A stretch of DNA of 64,000 bases from Sulfuricystis multivorans (GTDB lineage Bacteria; Pseudomonadota; Gammaproteobacteria; Burkholderiales; Rhodocyclaceae). The translations under genes and the position numbers were made by a program. The stretch covers positions 1,922,001 through 1,986,000 of the forward strand of contig NZ_AP018718.1 in assembly GCF_003966565.1 (NCBI RefSeq), given 5' to 3'. Position 1 is the stretch's first letter; each line of letters starts with the position of its first letter. The notes under the pieces are model-generated. The model was given only the letters and a program-made list of their open reading frames with translations, did no database searches and was not told the origin of the DNA. Of the stretch, positions 26,580 to 35,380 are shown one piece after another.

Positions 26580-27376
26580 TCCTGGCCTGTCTTGCGCTGC
26601 TGGGCTGGGCTGGCCTGGCCTGGGGTGAGGTAGCGTTCATCACCGTCGCTTCGACCACCTCGACCGAACAGTCGGGCCTGTTCGGCCATCTGCTGCCAGC
26701 CTTCGAAAAGGCCAGCGGCATCCATGTGCGCGTCGTCGCCCTCGGCACCGGCCAGGCGCTCGATCTGGCGCGACGCGGCGATGCCGATGTGGTGTTCGTG
26801 CACGACCGGGCCGCCGAAGAGAAGTTCATCGCCGAAGGTCATGGTGTGAAGCGGCTGGAAGTGATGTACAACGACTTCATCCTCGTCGGCCCGCAGCGCG
26901 ATCCGGCCGGTGCCGCCGGCCGGGACATCCTCGCCGCCTTGCGCCGCATTGCCAAGGCCCGGGCGCCATTCGTCTCACGCGGCGACAGAAGCGGCACCCA
27001 CGCAGCCGAATTGCGCTACTGGCAGCTGGCGGGCGTCGATCTCGAGCGGGTCAAAGGGCCGTGGTACCGCGATACCGGCGCCAGCATGGGCGCGGCACTC
27101 AACATCGCCAGCGCGCTCGATGCCTATCTGCTCGCCGATCGCGGCAGCTGGCTCAATTTCAAAAACCGCGGCGAGCTGGCGATCCTCGTCGCACAGGATA
27201 GACGCCTTTGCAACCAATACGGCGTCATTCTCGTCGACCCTGCCCGGCATCCGCACGTCAAGTGGCGCGAGGGGCAGCTGTTCATCGATTGGCTCGTCTC
27301 GCCAGCAGGCCAGCAGGCGATCGCCGACTACCGGATCGGCGGTGAGCAGGTGTTCTTTCCGAACGCCAAGCCATGA
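26552..27376 (+). CDS. tupA: Tungstate/molybdate ABC transporter, periplasmic binding protein (TupA-like)
   Basis: This 274-residue protein has a signal peptide (about residues 1-25, cut after AWG). It then has the TupA signature: ASTTSTEQSGLFGHLLPAFE, a GTGQALDLARRGDADVVFVHD segment, the NDFILVGP motif and SRGDRSGTHAAELRYW. Such proteins bind oxyanions, above all tungstate, with high affinity. The ATG at 26552 lies inside trpE; no later good start keeps the signal peptide. The stop overlaps tupB (ATGA). Tungstate is the best guess; molybdate is possible. Confidence 0.87.
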   Translation: MRTGYPSRLILACLALLGWAGLAWGEVAFITVASTTSTEQSGLFGHLLPAFEKASGIHVRVVALGTGQALDLARRGDADVVFVHDRAAEEKFIAEGHGVKRLEVMYNDFILVGPQRDPAGAAGRDILAALRRIAKARAPFVSRGDRSGTHAAELRYWQLAGVDLERVKGPWYRDTGASMGAALNIASALDAYLLADRGSWLNFKNRGELAILVAQDRRLCNQYGVILVDPARHPHVKWREGQLFIDWLVSPAGQQAIADYRIGGEQVFFPNAKP

Positions 27377-28077
27377 GCACGATTGCGGACAGTTTCGCGC
27401 TCGCCGGCGCGCTGATCCTCGACGGCGATGCCCGCCTTGCCGCGATCGTCGCCTTGAGCCTCGAGGTCAGTCTGAGTGCCACGCTGCTCGCCTGTCTGAT
27501 CGGCATGCCGTTCGGTGCGCTGTTGGCGGTCGGGCGTTTCCCGGGGCGGCGTAGCCTGATCGTGCTGATCAACGGCCTGATGGGCCTGCCACCCGTGGTC
27601 GTCGGCCTGCTCGTCTATCTGCTGCTCTCGCGCGCCGGACCACTGGGCAGCCTCGGGCTGTTATTCACGCCGCCGGCGATGATCGTCGCGCAGACCCTGC
27701 TGATCACGCCGATCGTCGCCGCGCTGACGCGCCAGGTGATCGAGGACGAATGGCGCGAATATCGCGAACAGCTGCGCAGCCTCGGCGCCCCCCGGCTGCG
27801 GGCCAGTCTCACGCTGCTGTGGAATGCGCGCTTCTCGCTCACCACCGCTGCCTTGGCCGGCTTCGGCCGCGCCATCGCCGAGGTCGGCGCGGTGATGATC
27901 GTCGGCGGCAACATCGAAGGGGTGACGCGCGTGATGACCACCACGATCGCACTGGAAACCAGCAAGGGCGACCTGCCGCTCGCGCTGGCGCTCGGCTTCA
28001 TCCTCGTCGCCCTGGCGCTGGCGCTGAATACCGTCGCCTACGGCTTCCGGCAATGGGCGCAACGGCGCTGGGGATGA
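27373..28077 (+). CDS. tupB: Tungstate ABC transporter permease (TupB-like)
   Basis: This 234-residue inner-membrane permease has about five or six helices. The cytoplasmic loop EYREQLRSLGAPRLRASLTLLWNARFSLTTAALAGFGRAIAEVGAVMIVGGN carries the EAA-type coupling motif for the ATPase. The GLPPVVVGLLVYLLLSRAGPLG stretch is typical of TupB/ModB-like permeases. It overlaps tupA and tupC by 4 nt each. Confidence 0.88.
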   Translation: MSTIADSFALAGALILDGDARLAAIVALSLEVSLSATLLACLIGMPFGALLAVGRFPGRRSLIVLINGLMGLPPVVVGLLVYLLLSRAGPLGSLGLLFTPPAMIVAQTLLITPIVAALTRQVIEDEWREYREQLRSLGAPRLRASLTLLWNARFSLTTAALAGFGRAIAEVGAVMIVGGNIEGVTRVMTTTIALETSKGDLPLALALGFILVALALALNTVAYGFRQWAQRRWG

Positions 28078-28772
28078 ACGACCAGACTCGCCCTTGGCTC
28101 GTCCTCGACGGCCTCACGCTGATCGAGCGCGGCATCACGCGGGTTGCCGGCATCGATGCAAAACTCGGCGCTGGCCGCACGGCAATCCTTGGCCCCAACG
28201 GCGCCGGCAAGAGCACCCTGCTGCGGCTGATGCACGGACTGTTGCGTCCTAGCGCCGGTCGCGTGATCTGGCCGCAACCGCGGACCCAAGGCATGGTGTT
28301 CCAGCGCCCGGTGATGCTGCGCTGCCGCGTGTCGGCGAACGTCGGCTACGGACTGAAGCTGCGCGGTGTCCCGGCGGACGAGCGCCGGCGCCGCACGCAA
28401 GAAGTACTCGAACGCGTCGGTCTCGCGCATCTCGCCCAGCGTCAGGCACGGCGCCTATCGGGTGGCGAGCAGCAGCGCATCGCGCTGGCGCGCGCCTGGG
28501 CGCTGGCGCCCGAAGTGTTGTTTCTCGACGAACCCACCGCCAGCCTCGACCCGGCAAGCAGCCGCGAAGTCGAGCGCATCATCGCCGAAATCGCCGCCAG
28601 CGGCACGAAGATCGTGCTGACCACGCACAATCTCGGCCAGGCCAGGCGGCTTGCCGACGAGGTGATCTATCTGGAAAACGGCCGGCTCGTCGAGCAGACG
28701 CCGGCAGCGGAATTCTTCCACCAGCCGCGCACCGCCGCAGCGCAAGCGTTCATCGCCGCGGAAATCGGCTGA
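28074..28772 (+). CDS. tupC: Tungstate ABC transporter ATP-binding protein (TupC-like)
   Basis: This 232-residue ATPase has Walker A GPNGAGKST, a Q loop (MVFQRPVMLR), the signature LSGGEQQRIALARAWA, Walker B VLFLDEPTASLD and the H-loop TTHNLGQA. It energises the TupAB import system. The gene ends 12 bp from the convergent GspE-like gene, with no terminator visible between them. A copy of the 20-nt dispersed motif (28165-28184) encodes LGAGRTA just before the Walker A loop. Confidence 0.9.
   Translation: MNDQTRPWLVLDGLTLIERGITRVAGIDAKLGAGRTAILGPNGAGKSTLLRLMHGLLRPSAGRVIWPQPRTQGMVFQRPVMLRCRVSANVGYGLKLRGVPADERRRRTQEVLERVGLAHLAQRQARRLSGGEQQRIALARAWALAPEVLFLDEPTASLDPASSREVERIIAEIAASGTKIVLTTHNLGQARRLADEVIYLENGRLVEQTPAAEFFHQPRTAAAQAFIAAEIG
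28165..28184 (+). repeat. 20-nt dispersed motif, copy 3
   Basis: TCGGCGCTGGCCGCACGGCA, an exact consensus match. It lies in sense orientation inside tupC, encoding GAGRTA in the frame used by the other sense copies. Confidence 0.6.
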
Positions 28773-28784
28773 TTCCCCGCTCCG

Positions 28785-30041
28785 TCATACTTGGCGCGTG
28801 ACGCGTGCCACTTCGTCCAGCGTGGTGAGCCCGGCGCGTGCCAGCTGCAAAGCGGCCTCGCGTAGACTGTGCATGCCCTGCCGGCGTGCCTCGGCTTTGA
28901 TCGTGGCCAGTGGCGCACGCTCGATGATCAGCGTGCGCAAGCCTTCGTCGAGCACGAGAATCTCGGCGATCGCCCGCCGGCCGAGATAGCCGGTCGTGCG
29001 GCAAGCGCCACAGCCGCGGCCGCGACGGAAGGCGCCGATCGCCGCTTCGGTCGGCAACGCGAGCGCCGCGAGCTCGGCGGCCGAGGGCACGACCGGTTCG
29101 GCGCAATGCGGACAGACCGTGCGCAGCAGCCGCTGGGCGACGATGCCATTGAGTGCCTCGCCCAGCGCCGTCGCATCGACACCGAAATGCAAGAAACGGT
29201 TCAGCGCATCGAGGACATGGTTGCCACCCACCGCCGCGAGCACACGCCGACCGTCCTGAGCCGCGGTCAGCGCCAGTTCGGCACTCGCGGCATCGATGAG
29301 CGGATCGATCGCGATCCGGTCGGGATCGTGGCGCAGCGCGGCACGCAGCGCAGCGCTCATCCCGCCTTGCCGGCCGCCGACAACCGCAGTCTGCAGAATG
29401 CCCGGCATCGCAGGACCAGCCGATGCTTCGATGCAGATGGTTTTTTCGCGGCCGCCGTCGCATTCGGCGAGCATCGCGTAGAGCGTAGTCGTGCGACCGC
29501 TGCCCGACGGGCCGGCGACGAGCACCAGCCCGTAAGGCTGCGCAGCGAGCGCATGCAGGTGGGCGCGTTCGGTGCTGGCGAAACCGAGCCGTTCGATCTC
29601 CAGCGCCTCGCCGGCAGGCACCAGCCGGGGCTTGTCGCGAATGCTCAGGATCGCGTCCTCACCGTGCCGGCCGGACAGGATGGACAACCGCACTGGCACG
29701 CGCAGACCGTTCAGCCGTATCTCGCCATGCCCCTCGCGCACTGCACCATTGACGATGCCGAGCAACGTCTTCAGCCGCGCGATCGCCTGCGCCGCGATTT
29801 CGCGTCCAGCCAGTTCGCAGACGGTTTCGAGCACGCCATCGATGCGCTGGCGCACGACCAGGCCGAGCCCTGTCGCTTCGAAATGGACATCGCTCGCGCC
29901 CTGCCGTCGTGCCGCCTCGAGATTGTCCTGCACGAGCCGCATCAACGCATCCGTGTCCAGACCATCCGGCACACGCGCCGGCATTTGCAAGACCGCGGCC
30001 CGCGGCGGGGTTGCAAGGGAAGTGGGTAGTCGGGCTGTCAT
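28785..30041 (-). CDS. GspE-like protein with degenerate ATPase motifs (probable pseudo-ATPase)
   Basis: This 418-residue protein is a clear paralogue of the GspE at 35361-36923. Shared C-terminal text includes LLRTVCPHCAEP and RRQGM.SLR.AALQLARAG.TTL.EVARVT. Every catalytic motif is altered. Walker A is GPSGSGRTTT with Arg183 for the essential Lys; the Asp box IEDPVE is IEASAG (about 204-209); Walker B GEIRD is DPLID (246-250); and the His box STVHAND is AAVGGNH (269-275). The zinc tetracysteine CPHC...CGAC is kept, and the frame is intact. A regulatory or scaffold partner of the real ATPase is inferred. It lies 122 bp after the last pseudopilin gene and has its own AGGAGAG site. Confidence 0.85.
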   Translation of the reverse strand: MTARLPTSLATPPRAAVLQMPARVPDGLDTDALMRLVQDNLEAARRQGASDVHFEATGLGLVVRQRIDGVLETVCELAGREIAAQAIARLKTLLGIVNGAVREGHGEIRLNGLRVPVRLSILSGRHGEDAILSIRDKPRLVPAGEALEIERLGFASTERAHLHALAAQPYGLVLVAGPSGSGRTTTLYAMLAECDGGREKTICIEASAGPAMPGILQTAVVGGRQGGMSAALRAALRHDPDRIAIDPLIDAASAELALTAAQDGRRVLAAVGGNHVLDALNRFLHFGVDATALGEALNGIVAQRLLRTVCPHCAEPVVPSAAELAALALPTEAAIGAFRRGRGCGACRTTGYLGRRAIAEILVLDEGLRTLIIERAPLATIKAEARRQGMHSLREAALQLARAGLTTLDEVARVTRQV

Positions 30042-30163
30042 CGAACTCTCCTGTCGTTGGCGCCACACGCAAGCAAAAACCGAAGCTGCTGCGATCTTGC
30101 GCGTTCGAACGGCCAGCCGCCACTGTCGCCAAACCACGACAAGACGAAGCGCCGATGCGGCTT

Positions 30164-30667
30164 TCAGTGCCGTGCCACTGTCACACTGGCCGCTGCGCCG
30201 ATGGGAACAGGCTGCAACGCGAAGACCCATTCGTCATGACGGTGGGCCTGCGCGAACGCCTCCAGCCCGACGGGAAACCCGCTGCGCCGCAGGGTTGGCG
30301 TCGTGTCGAGGCTATGGATGCCGAGGACGCGCCCGTCCGGGGCGCGCACCACTCCCCAGGTCTTGTTGCCGGTGAGCGGATCGGGATAGATGCGCCGCAA
30401 ATGGCGTTTGGTGCCGGGATGACGTGGATCGCGCAACAGCTCGGCGAGCTCCTGCGGCGCATCGGGCTGGCCCAGCGGCGTGGCCTCGGCATAACTTTTC
30501 AGCGCCGCGCGGAATTCCTGACCGATCGCCAGCAGCTCCGCTTCCTGCGCGCGCCGCTGCAGTTGCGTGCCAACCTCCAGCACCGTCATCCCCGTCAGCG
30601 CGATCAGCGCGACGGCGATCAGCAGCCCGACATAGGTAAAGCCGGCTTGCCCGTTACCACTGCGCAT
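30164..30667 (-). CDS. Minor pseudopilin-like protein lacking Glu5
   Basis: This 167-residue protein has a type IV prepilin leader and N-terminal helix (GQAG^FTYVGLLIAVALIALTGMTVLEV). The residue at mature position 5 is Gly, not the usual Glu. In type II secretion systems only the tip pseudopilin GspK normally lacks Glu5, so a tip role is possible. The C-terminal domain has the pseudopilin-like YPDPLTGNKTWGVV. The start at 30667 is chosen for leader length; 30679 is an alternative. It overlaps the preceding pseudopilin gene by 14 nt. Confidence 0.75.
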   Translation of the reverse strand: MRSGNGQAGFTYVGLLIAVALIALTGMTVLEVGTQLQRRAQEAELLAIGQEFRAALKSYAEATPLGQPDAPQELAELLRDPRHPGTKRHLRRIYPDPLTGNKTWGVVRAPDGRVLGIHSLDTTPTLRRSGFPVGLEAFAQAHRHDEWVFALQPVPIGAAASVTVARH

Positions 30668-31028
30668 AGGGTTTGCCATTCCGGCCGATCCCGCTGGCGC
30701 GGCTTTTCAGGTCGATGACGCCGGTGTCGCCGTTCTCGCTCTGAACGATGACCAGCCGCCAGGTGGTAGCGCTGTCCAGCAGCGGATCGACCGGCAAGTC
30801 GCGCAGATAGCGGCGGGCGACCAGCTCGTCGAGCGAGGCCGGATAACGGCCGCGGTCGGCATGGAAGCGGTCGATCGCCGCGCGCGTGATGCGCAGGTTT
30901 TCCGCGAGCACGGCCTCTTTCGCGGCATCGACGCTGCGCACGTATTTCGGCGAGGCCAACGACAGCAGCAGGGCAAGGATCGCCAGCACGACGAGCAGCT
31001 CGATCAGCGTGAAGCCGCGCCCATACAT
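30654..31028 (-). CDS. Pseudopilin (GspG-like)
   Basis: This 124-residue protein has a short leader and the classical prepilin cleavage region RG^FTLIELLVVLAILALLLSLASPKY, with Glu5. The soluble domain carries YPASLDELVARRYLRDLPVDPLL, as in major and minor GspG-type pseudopilins. It is processed by a prepilin peptidase that is not encoded in this window. The gene follows the preceding pseudopilin by 7 bp. Confidence 0.85.
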   Translation of the reverse strand: MYGRGFTLIELLVVLAILALLLSLASPKYVRSVDAAKEAVLAENLRITRAAIDRFHADRGRYPASLDELVARRYLRDLPVDPLLDSATTWRLVIVQSENGDTGVIDLKSRASGIGRNGKPYAQW

Positions 31029-31035
31029 CTTGGCT

Positions 31036-31509
31036 TCACCATTCGCGGTAAGGGACGCCATTGAGTCCGATCGCCGGGGAGCGGGAAAAGACGTCATAGA
31101 CGTCATTTCCTTCCTTCGGCATATCTGGCTCGCTGGCGTAACTGCGCTTGCCCCAGGTCGCCGCGGCCTCGGCCGTTGGATCGGGGTACAGTGGGTCGCG
31201 CGGCAGACGGCGCAGGAAATAAATTTTGCGTCGGCGCGCATCCTTGGCATCCTCGATGCCGGCGACCAGGACCTGCAGATTGGGCGGATAACCGCTCGCG
31301 CCGGCGGGCAGGACGATGCGCCCCTCGTCGGCGGCCCGCTTGTAAGCGTCGAGGGCATCGCGAATCTCGCGCAGCGCGCGGCGCAATTCCTGTTCTTTCT
31401 GACGCTGCACCGACACCTCGGCGAGCGGCAGCGCGATGCCGGCGAGCACACCGAGGATCGCCAGCACGGCGACCAGCTCGATCAGCGTGAAGCCGGAAAG
31501 CCGTCTCAT
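31036..31509 (-). CDS. Pseudopilin (GspG-like)
   Basis: This 157-residue protein has the prepilin cleavage site and helix SG^[23 protein letters not shown], with Glu5. It continues with a helical [21 protein letters not shown] and [12 protein letters not shown]...[15 protein letters not shown], as in GspG-family proteins. Its ATG overlaps the secretin stop (ATGA). With the two genes that follow, it gives three pseudopilins in a row at the end of the assembly operon. Confidence 0.86.
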   Translation of the reverse strand: MRRLSGFTLIELVAVLAILGVLAGIALPLAEVSVQRQKEQELRRALREIRDALDAYKRAADEGRIVLPAGASGYPPNLQVLVAGIEDAKDARRRKIYFLRRLPRDPLYPDPTAEAAATWGKRSYASEPDMPKEGNDVYDVFSRSPAIGLNGVPYREW

Positions 31510-33320
31510 TTGGCCTGCTCCTCGGCCGCTGCAGGCTGCGCCTGGGCCGGTACGACCTCGGTGTAGGTGGAAAGGTCGGCCGCCGGTGCGCGCAGACTGC
31601 CCTCCGGCCCGGAATCGAATTCGCTGCGCGCCAGCGCCGGGCGTGTCATGCCGCGCACCAGCCGCGGCGTGATCGAAAGGATCAGCTCGGTCTTTTGACC
31701 ATCCTCGGTGCGACCACTGAACAAGTGACCGAGGATGGGAATCTCGCCCAGGCCCGGCACCTTGTTCGCGCTGCTGCGTTCCGAATCGCTGATCAGGCCG
31801 GCGAGCACCTGGTTCTCGCCATCGCGCAGGCGCAGCACCGTCGAGGCATTGCGCGTGCCGATCTGGTAGGCGAGCGTGCCGGTCTTGGTCTTCACCTGAT
31901 CGACGATGTTGCTCACCTCCAGATTGATGCGAATGGCAATTTCGTTGTCGAGGTAGATGGTCGGCTGCACCTCGAGCTTGAGACCGACCTCGACATACTG
32001 CACCGACTCGGCGACGAAGCCGGTCGCGGTCGCCGTGGTGGTGATGTTCGGCACGCGATCGCCGATCATGATCTTGGCCGTCTCGCGGTTGCGCGTGCGG
32101 ATGCGAGGATTGGCGAGTAGGTTGATGTCGGCATCGCCCTGGCCGGCCGAGATGCTCAGCGGCGTGATCGTCGCGCCGAGCGTGCGCGAGGTGGCGTTTT
32201 TGATGTCGGCAAGCGTCAGCAGGCCGTTGGCCGCGCTGGCCAGCGGCGTCAGCGTCAACAAGTCCGGCCAGCGGATGCCCAAATCGAGCAGGCGGCTGCG
32301 TTTCACTTCGAGGATCTCGACGTCGAGCATCACTTCCGGCTCGGGCAGGTCATGCACCGCGAGCAGCTTGCCGGCGAGACGGATCATCTCGGGGGTGTCG
32401 CGCATCACCAGCAGGTTCTGCTTCTCGTCGGCGACGACGTCCTTCGCCTTCAGGATGGTGCGCAACGTTGCCAGCGCGGTCTTCGACTCGGTATTGGCGA
32501 GGTAAAAGGTCTTGATCGTCAAGACCTGATGGTCGCGCGCCTTGGCCGGCGTGTTCGGATAGACGAGCAAGGTGCCGTCGTCGAGCATGCGCCGCTCGAG
32601 CTGGTGCGCCAGCAGCACGGCATCGAGGATCTCTTTCACCGTCGCGTGACGCAGGTAGATCGTCGTCGGTGCGTCGACCCGGACATCCTTGTCGAACACG
32701 AAGTTGATGCCGGAGGTCCGGGCGAGCACCTCGAACACTTGCTTTAACGAAGCGTCCTTGAATTCGATCGATACCGGCCGGGCCAGTGCTGCGCCGAGCT
32801 TGGCATCCTGCGCGGGCGGCTTGCTCGCCAGCGTCGCCTCGATGGTCTCGCGCAGCTTGAGCGCCGCCTCGTCACGCGGTGCTTCGACGAGGATCTCCTG
32901 CAGCCGGGTGAGGGCGGCTTCGGCGTCGCCACGCGCCCAGGCGGCCTCGGCCTCGGCTTGCCATTGGGCGCGGCGTCGTTCCTGCCGGGCCGTCGCAACG
33001 AGTTTGCGGGCGCGTTCGTTGCCCGGATCGAGCGCCAGCACGCGCGCCAGCTGCGCATCGGCCTCGGCGCGCCGCCCGGCCTCGATCGCCACTTCGGCCT
33101 CATGCAGCCAGCGCGCGGCCAGACGCTCGCGCGTCGTCGCCACGGCCATACGCGCCTCGGCACGGTCCGGCGCTTCACGCAAGGCGGCTTCGAAATGCGG
33201 CAGGGCTTCTTCGAGCCGGCCCTGCTCGGCGAGGCGGCGGCCTTCCTGCAGGGGTGCCGAGGTCGTCGCGCAGCCGGTGAGCAGGGCGAGGGTGACGCAA
33301 AGGGCGGAAAGATGCTTCAT
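31506..33320 (-). CDS. Secretin (GspD/MshL-like lipoprotein with TPR region)
   Basis: This 604-residue protein has a lipoprotein signal (LLTGC, Cys17) and a TPR-like helical region (about 25-165). An STN/N0-type domain follows ([31 protein letters not shown]). Next is an N1-type KH domain ([35 protein letters not shown]) and the secretin core with [35 protein letters not shown]. It should form the outer-membrane pore. The order TPR-STN-secretin resembles MshL/PilQ-like secretins more than classical GspD. It overlaps both neighbours (ATGA). Confidence 0.9.
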   Translation of the reverse strand: MKHLSALCVTLALLTGCATTSAPLQEGRRLAEQGRLEEALPHFEAALREAPDRAEARMAVATTRERLAARWLHEAEVAIEAGRRAEADAQLARVLALDPGNERARKLVATARQERRRAQWQAEAEAAWARGDAEAALTRLQEILVEAPRDEAALKLRETIEATLASKPPAQDAKLGAALARPVSIEFKDASLKQVFEVLARTSGINFVFDKDVRVDAPTTIYLRHATVKEILDAVLLAHQLERRMLDDGTLLVYPNTPAKARDHQVLTIKTFYLANTESKTALATLRTILKAKDVVADEKQNLLVMRDTPEMIRLAGKLLAVHDLPEPEVMLDVEILEVKRSRLLDLGIRWPDLLTLTPLASAANGLLTLADIKNATSRTLGATITPLSISAGQGDADINLLANPRIRTRNRETAKIMIGDRVPNITTTATATGFVAESVQYVEVGLKLEVQPTIYLDNEIAIRINLEVSNIVDQVKTKTGTLAYQIGTRNASTVLRLRDGENQVLAGLISDSERSSANKVPGLGEIPILGHLFSGRTEDGQKTELILSITPRLVRGMTRPALARSEFDSGPEGSLRAPAADLSTYTEVVPAQAQPAAAEEQAK

Positions 33321-33787
33321 TCCTGGGCTTCTCCGATGTCGAGGGTGAGCCGCTCGTGGCGGTCGAGCGATTGCAAGGTCAGTGCCGGGGGCTGGATCGC
33401 GACCACCCGATAGCGCGCGTCGAAGGTATCGCCGACGCGCACCACGAGGGTTTCCGCGCCGCGCGCGAGGAATACCGCCCAGCCGTCGCGCTCGTCATGT
33501 TGCTTGCCGATCACGCGCCACGGCAGGCTCGGTGCAAGATTCGGCGCTGGTGCGACGGCACCCGGCAGGTCTTCCGTCGCCGCCGCCGGCACAGGCGCGA
33601 TGGCGGCCGTGGCAAAGGGGTCGCCGCTCGCCGCGGGCAGGGCCTTGCGCGCTGCCAATGCCCGCAGGTAGGGCAGGCGCTCGGCCTGCGCGGATGACGG
33701 AGTTGGCGTGGAAGCTTCACCATAGGCCGCGACGAGCGCCACCGCGATCAGCGTCAGGGCGAGCCAGGGCAGACGCGACGAGCTCAT
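33317..33787 (-). CDS. GspC/PilP-like inner-membrane assembly protein
   Basis: This 156-residue protein has one N-terminal membrane helix (residues 7-21), a Pro/Ala-rich linker, and a small beta domain (LPWRVIGKQHDERDGWAVFLARGAETLVVRVGDTFDARYRVVAIQPPALTL). That domain resembles the HR domain of GspC or PilP, which contacts the secretin. Position next to the secretin supports this. Sequence alone is weak evidence. A copy of the 20-nt motif lies antisense in the linker (33541-33560). Confidence 0.65.
   Translation of the reverse strand: MSSSRLPWLALTLIAVALVAAYGEASTPTPSSAQAERLPYLRALAARKALPAASGDPFATAAIAPVPAAATEDLPGAVAPAPNLAPSLPWRVIGKQHDERDGWAVFLARGAETLVVRVGDTFDARYRVVAIQPPALTLQSLDRHERLTLDIGEAQE
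33541..33560 (+). repeat. 20-nt dispersed motif, copy 4
   Basis: TCGGCGCTGGTGCGACGGCA, an exact consensus match. It is antisense in the Pro/Ala-rich linker of the GspC/PilP-like gene, in a different reading frame from copy 1. Confidence 0.7.
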
Positions 33788-34290
33788 GGGCGACCGTTCT
33801 CGGTGGCTTGCAGGAGGAACACGAGACGCAGCCGGGCATCGACGCCACGGGCGGTCACATCCCGTTGCAGCACGAGTTCCGCGACGCCCAGCGCCGGCTC
33901 GGCGAACAGCGCGGCGCCAAGGAACTTCTGCAAATCGACATAATCGCCGCGCAGCGGCAAGGCCAGCGTCGCGCGCTCGAAGCCGCCGGCGTCGTCGCGC
34001 TCGACACCGAACTCGATGCGGCCGGGCTTGAGGCCATGCTGCAGAGCCAGATCGATGACTGCGTTTTGCCGCGCTTCGAGCTCGCTGCGCGGGATCAGCA
34101 GGGCACGGAAGGCGAGGTAATGCGCCTGGCTGCGTTGGCTGCCGTCGTCGCTGGCCGCGACGATCGCCGGCCCCGGCGCCGTGAGACCGGTCAAGGCCAA
34201 GGTCGGCAGCGCCAGCAAGGCCGTAATAGAGAAAAGCCCCGGCCAGCGGTAGCGGCGCCAGACGAGCTGACAGGCAAGACGGAACTTCAC
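33784..34290 (-). CDS. GspM/PilO-like assembly protein
   Basis: This 168-residue protein has one N-terminal membrane helix (about 17-35), then a helix and an alpha/beta domain (FERATLALPLRGDYVDLQKFLGAALFAEPALGVAELVLQRD). The pattern LPLRGDYxDLxxFL is typical of PilO/GspM ferredoxin-like domains. It sits between the PilN/GspL-like and GspC/PilP-like genes with 4-nt overlaps on both sides. It is expected in the inner-membrane platform. Confidence 0.7.
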   Translation of the reverse strand: MKFRLACQLVWRRYRWPGLFSITALLALPTLALTGLTAPGPAIVAASDDGSQRSQAHYLAFRALLIPRSELEARQNAVIDLALQHGLKPGRIEFGVERDDAGGFERATLALPLRGDYVDLQKFLGAALFAEPALGVAELVLQRDVTARGVDARLRLVFLLQATENGRP

Positions 34291-34775
34291 CGCGCCTCCC
34301 GGATATGCAGCTCGAGGGAAAAACGCACCGGCCAGTCGGGGTCTTCGCTGCGCTCGACGCCGAGCAGGGTGGCCTCGGCGATCGGCGTCGCGCTACGCAA
34401 GTGCCCGGGCAAGGCCTGAACGACCGCCTGGCTACGAGCCTCGCCGCTCAAGCGGACGCTGGCATGCGCGATATCCGCCTCGGCGCGTTCCAGCACGGCT
34501 GCGTGCGGCGTCCCGAAATGATCCGCCAACACGGCGAGCACTTCCGGCCAAGGCAGGTTGAGTTCGCGGATCGCCCGGTCGGCCGCCTGCACGGCCTCGC
34601 TGGCCGGCAGGCTGGGCGGCTGGGCTTGCGCCATGTGGCTGGCCTCGACCGGGCTGGTCAGCCCCCAAACCGAGGCGCCGATGATCACCACCAGCATGCC
34701 GAAGGCACCGGCGATCCAGCGCATCCGCGTGGATACCGGCGGCGGCGGAGCGAAGTCGATGGCCAAAGGCTTCAT
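34287..34775 (-). CDS. GspL/PilN-like assembly protein
   Basis: This 162-residue protein has a short cytoplasmic N-terminus (MKPLAIDFAPPPPVSTRMRW), one membrane helix (about 20-40) and a periplasmic ferredoxin-like domain. PilN proteins share this plan, including the cytoplasmic peptide close to the start that binds PilM. The assignment leans on topology and gene order. ATGA overlap with the upstream gene and overlap with the PilO-like gene place it in the operon. Confidence 0.65.
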   Translation of the reverse strand: MKPLAIDFAPPPPVSTRMRWIAGAFGMLVVIIGASVWGLTSPVEASHMAQAQPPSLPASEAVQAADRAIRELNLPWPEVLAVLADHFGTPHAAVLERAEADIAHASVRLSGEARSQAVVQALPGHLRSATPIAEATLLGVERSEDPDWPVRFSLELHIREAR

Positions 34776-35380
34776 GCCGTCACCTGCGCGAGTGGGCCAA
34801 CGATCACCGGCGGCGGGCAAATTTCGGCCAGGCCCGCCTGCCGGCAATCGCGGCGCAACAACGTGGCGAAGTCGGCCCGGCTGCGATCGAGCGGCGGATG
34901 GACGCGCACGTTGCGCCAGCAGCCATCGACGATCAGGCCGATCGTCGTGCTCTCTTCTCCCGCCAGGCAAAACGCCACCGTGCGCTCGAGGCGGCGGCAA
35001 TGCCGGTTGTAGGCGCGCACGAATTGCGGCTGGATGCGGCGCGGCCGCCAACCTCGCTCGGCCGCCCGACGCGGCAGATCGACGGCCACTGCCGCCGGCA
35101 ATGCGCAGGCGAGCCAGGCGCGCGCGGTCGGGTCGGGATCGTAACGCAGCACCCAGCGGGCGGGATCCTCGCCAAAGAGCGCGGCAAAACGTTCCGCGGC
35201 ATAAAGGTCGAGTTCGGCCACGCTGGCGAGCCCCGCGGGGCAATCGAGGATCCAGTAACGGGCCAGCGCATCCGAGACGCTGATCTCGATGGCCGCCCCG
35301 GGCCGCGGCGGGTCGCTGAGCGGCAGCGCGCCGCGCCGCGGCACGTGCCATTCGACGGGTTCAGGTCTGAAGCGTGACAC
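34772..35380 (-). CDS. Unrecognised protein in the PilM/GspL position
   Basis: This protein of about 202 residues has no signal peptide or membrane helix. It starts at a GTG (35380) that overlaps the end of gspE by 20 nt. The text AIEISVSDALARYWILDCPAGLASVAELDLYAAERFAALFG and RVHPPLDRSRADFATLLRRDCRQAGL is not a family I can name. It takes the place of PilM or the cytoplasmic half of GspL between the ATPase and the PilN-like gene, so an actin-like platform protein is a reasonable guess that needs a structure search. Confidence 0.6.
   Translation of the reverse strand: MSRFRPEPVEWHVPRRGALPLSDPPRPGAAIEISVSDALARYWILDCPAGLASVAELDLYAAERFAALFGEDPARWVLRYDPDPTARAWLACALPAAVAVDLPRRAAERGWRPRRIQPQFVRAYNRHCRRLERTVAFCLAGEESTTIGLIVDGCWRNVRVHPPLDRSRADFATLLRRDCRQAGLAEICPPPVIVGPLAQVTA

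Noticed and set aside
28773-28784. Terminator between tupC and the GspE-like gene
   Set aside because: Only 12 bp separate the two convergent stops and no hairpin is visible.
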